Source: an uncultured Bacilli bacterium (GTDB lineage: Bacteria > Bacillota_I > Bacilli_A > RF39 > UBA660). Taken from it: a DNA stretch of 30,842 bases. Under the pieces are notes generated by a model, which saw only the letters and a list, made by a program, of their open reading frames with translations, was not told the origin of the DNA and ran no database searches. The stretch's first letter is position 1, and every line of letters begins with the position of its first letter. The position numbers and the translations under genes were made by a program. This document shows, one piece after another, positions 28,536 through 30,842 of the stretch. Location: positions 1-30,842 of the forward strand of contig CAKOIQ010000011.1 of assembly GCA_934086935.1 (NCBI GenBank), in the 5' to 3' direction.

Positions 28536-30842
28536 TTATATATTTTCTTTTCTAATTGTTTCGATAATATTATTGTTTTTTAATTTATTGACGGAATATT
28601 TCATTAAAGTAAATATTAAGATAAATACTATTATTATGCTTATAATAATACTCTTATATGGTAATGTGTACTTAATTCCGATTTGGTTGGTTAAAGCTAT
28701 ATAGAATAAATATGATAGTCCTATTCCGATAGGGATACCTATTATTAAAGATTTAGTACAGTAGAAGAAACTTTCTAGGAAGATCATTCTATTAAATTCT
28801 TTAGATGTCATTCCAACACTTTTTAAGGTGGCAAATTCTCTTCTTCTTAATGAAATACTTGTAGTTATAGTATTAAATATATTAGTTACGCCTATTAAAG
28901 CTATGACTATAATAAATCCATATAGGAATATAGCAATTACAGTATATAGGGATTGAGCTGATTTTACATTGGCATCAACATTTGTGACTGAGTAATCTGA
29001 ATTTGGAGATTTTTTTATTATTTTATCAATATCATCTTGTAATTTATCAGCATCATTGCTTTCTATAAACATTTGAATACTATCATTTTTATCCAGACTT
29101 TCAATAAATTCATCAGATATAATACCAAGACCACCACCATAATAATTTTCATAACCTAATGGTCTTTGATTAGTTACTTTTGCTACTTCAATAGAATAGT
29201 TTTTAATACCAATTTTACCATTTAAAGTTTCACCATTCTTAATGTCTATTAAGTCATATTCAATTTTTTTATAATTAGTTTCTTCGCTTTCAGAAATTGA
29301 ATTATTAATTAAAATTATTTTATCTTTAGCATTGTCATAAGAAAGATTTAGTTTTTTTAAATATCTAAGATATTCTTCTTTTCCAACTGATAACAATGTA
29401 ATAATTGTTTTTTTATCTCCTTCATTATATCCAGCATATTTGATGGCATCTTTGGTAAATTTAATTCCTTTTACTTCGAATAGAGATGTTCTTACAAGGG
29501 AATATTTTTTGATATTATCTAATTTTGAGACTTTAATAAAGTTATTATAATCTTCATTATAATTTTCTTTACTACTAAAAGAATATAATGATAAGTTATA
29601 TGAACATTCACCATATTCTAGTTTTACAGCTCTAAAAGCAGTATTTATAAAATAAGATAATGCTATATAAACTGATACACATACAATGATTGATATTACT
29701 GTAGTACGATATTTCTTTTTATTTCTTTTAATAGTTTTATATGAGATGTCTCCACCTACTCCAAATAATTTACTGATATACTTTGGACTTTTAACTTTTT
29801 TTGAAGTTATTTTTATTTCATTGTTTCCTCTAATTGCAGTTATTGGAGATGTTTTTGAGGCTATTTTTGCACCTTTTCTTGATGATAAATAGATTGTGAT
29901 AGTACTAAGTAAGATTGATAATAAAATAGCTATAAATGAGGTTTTAAATATTAAAAATCCTTCAATAATCATATCAGCAGATGATAGGAGTTTATTTACA
30001 ATTATAATTAAAGTATAAGCTGCTAAGATGCCACTTATTATACCAATTGGAATACCAATTATACCTAAGATGAAAGCTTCATGGTAAACACTTTTTTTAA
30101 TTTGTTTACTGGTTGCACCAATACTTGATAACATTCCATAGTCTCTTATTTTTTCAGTTATAGAAATGTTAAAACTGTTTTTAATGCAGAATACTGATGT
30201 TACGATGACAATTACAATGACGATTGTGGCAATAAAGCCTAGTGCTTTCATTAAACTATCACTAAAAGTATTAGTTTCTAAAGCTATTAAATAACCGTGG
30301 TTTGTGGTTTCATATTTTGAATTATTATATGCTTCTTCATATTCATCAATATTATTGGGATTTAAATTTTGTTTGTCTTTAAATAGTTTTTCATCCATTC
30401 TAATAATATTCGCAGTTACTTCTTCTTGGTTTTTTAATCCTTTTTTAGTGTATCTTGCATAAATTGTGTAAAAATTATCTTTATTATTAATAGGTATAGT
30501 TACCATTGTGTACCCTGGCGCAGTATATGGTTCGATACCATCCGCTGGTCTTTCAATAATACCAACTATTTTATATTCTTTTGTTGTAATATTTTTTAAT
30601 TCTTCTTTTACTTCTGTATCATATGGATTGTTTTGAGTTAATTCATAATCTCCACTCATTCTTTTACCGATATTTAAAGTGATTGTATCGCCAACTTTAT
30701 ACTCAACTCTGGCATTAGTTTTTAAGTGTCTTGGAATAACTATTTCATCTGTCTTTTTAGGATATGTACCTTCTATTAATTCAATCCCTAAAGATTTGTA
30801 TGATGATGAATCAATACCTAATATTTTAATATATGGTTTATA
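28536..30842 (-). CDS. ABC transporter permease, FtsX/MacB type (5' end outside the window)
   Basis: This is a large membrane protein with at least 768 residues visible. The frame stays open to the right edge, so the true start lies beyond it; the ATG at 30659 is internal. The visible N-terminal part is a periplasmic-core-like region (I-E-G-T-Y-P-K-K-T-D-E-I-V-I-P). There follow a first FtsX block with about three membrane segments, a long extracellular region, and a second FtsX block at the C-terminus with R-R-R-E-F-A-T-L-K-S-V-G-M-T. The T-E-K-I-R-D-Y-G-M-L-S-S-I-G-A-T motif marks the first block. The ATPase gene is expected upstream. With the downstream two-component system it resembles antimicrobial-peptide-sensing or lipid/peptide-export modules; the substrate is unknown. 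Confidence 0.93.
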   Translation of the reverse strand, partial: YKPYIKILGIDSSSYKSLGIELIEGTYPKKTDEIVIPRHLKTNARVEYKVGDTITLNIGKRMSGDYELTQNNPYDTEVKEELKNITTKEYKIVGIIERPADGIEPYTAPGYTMVTIPINNKDNFYTIYARYTKKGLKNQEEVTANIIRMDEKLFKDKQNLNPNNIDEYEEAYNNSKYETTNHGYLIALETNTFSDSLMKALGFIATIVIVIVIVTSVFCIKNSFNISITEKIRDYGMLSSIGATSKQIKKSVYHEAFILGIIGIPIGIISGILAAYTLIIIVNKLLSSADMIIEGFLIFKTSFIAILLSILLSTITIYLSSRKGAKIASKTSPITAIRGNNEIKITSKKVKSPKYISKLFGVGGDISYKTIKRNKKKYRTTVISIIVCVSVYIALSYFINTAFRAVKLEYGECSYNLSLYSFSSKENYNEDYNNFIKVSKLDNIKKYSLVRTSLFEVKGIKFTKDAIKYAGYNEGDKKTIITLLSVGKEEYLRYLKKLNLSYDNAKDKIILINNSISESEETNYKKIEYDLIDIKNGETLNGKIGIKNYSIEVAKVTNQRPLGYENYYGGGLGIISDEFIESLDKNDSIQMFIESNDADKLQDDIDKIIKKSPNSDYSVTNVDANVKSAQSLYTVIAIFLYGFIIVIALIGVTNIFNTITTSISLRRREFATLKSVGMTSKEFNRMIFLESFFYCTKSLIIGIPIGIGLSYLFYIALTNQIGIKYTLPYKSIIISIIIVFILIFTLMKYSVNKLKNNNIIETIRKENI

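Noticed and set aside
30657..30659. ATG at 30659 as the start of the ABC permease
   Set aside because: The same frame stays open to the window edge and the upstream codons encode a typical periplasmic-core segment, so this methionine is internal.
1..30842. UGA read as tryptophan (mycoplasma code)
   Set aside because: TGA ends infB and spoVAD at proper positions and tryptophan is encoded by TGG in conserved sites, for example in ileS.
1..30842. tRNA genes, rRNA genes, CRISPR arrays, insertion sequences and prophage
   Set aside because: I looked for cloverleaf arms, repeat-spacer arrays, transposases and integrases and saw none.

Overview
The window is a very AT-rich bacterial chromosome segment with strong Shine-Dalgarno sites and many intrinsic terminators. 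TGA is used as a stop (infB and spoVAD both end in TGA), so this is code 11 and not the mycoplasma code. A Bacilli-type translation gene set (rimP-nusA-ylxR-infB-rbfA-truB, an ileS T-box, infC-rpmI-rplT with an L20-type leader, rnjA) sits beside endospore genes (sigF, spoVAC/D/E, a GerA/GerC/GerB receptor, cotE). This suggests a spore-forming, low-GC Bacilli lineage with a compact genome, perhaps an uncultured gut group of the RF39/Erysipelotrichia kind. The lineage is inference; spore formation is well supported by the genes.

Layout. 1-2175 (+): the end of rpsD, then two unknown genes that look like tandem paralogues. 2181-2747 (-): a decayed DUF285/BspA-like surface protein gene with an intact-looking promoter, then the ileS terminator. 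2746-5723 (-): ileS with its T-box leader and a consensus promoter. 5724-10727 (-): the rimP-to-truB operon, with a RimP that lacks its C-terminal domain. 10761-12346: an unknown small gene (-) divergent from tmcAL (+). 12354-14094 (-): khpA, rpsP, cotE and an unknown gene. 14125-14499 (+): a HIT protein. 14539-15956 (-): rplT-rpmI-infC with an attenuator leader and an apparent AUA start for infC. 15988-16413 (-): an unknown gene. 16493-19891 (+): gerA-gerC-gerB. 19900-23958 (-): spoVAE-spoVAD-spoVAC-sigF, a SpoIIAA-like gene and an unknown membrane protein. 24189-26651 (+): rnjA and a ZIP metal transporter. 26658-30842 (-): a two-component system downstream of an ABC transporter permease that runs off the right edge.

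The most interesting part is the sporulation switch at 21.6-22.7 kb. The SpoIIAA-like protein lies directly before sigF, but no spoIIAB lies between them. The serine that SpoIIAB normally phosphorylates is replaced (D-G-Y-G in place of D-S-S-G). The operon keeps a Spo0A-box match just upstream of a plausible promoter, and a SigG-like promoter lies at the sigF/spoVAC junction. This suggests that forespore sigma control here departs from the Bacillus phosphorylation switch, unless a kinase is encoded elsewhere.

Promoters, terminators and leaders were found by eye; none was computed or searched. Family names come from recognising motifs in the translated proteins.
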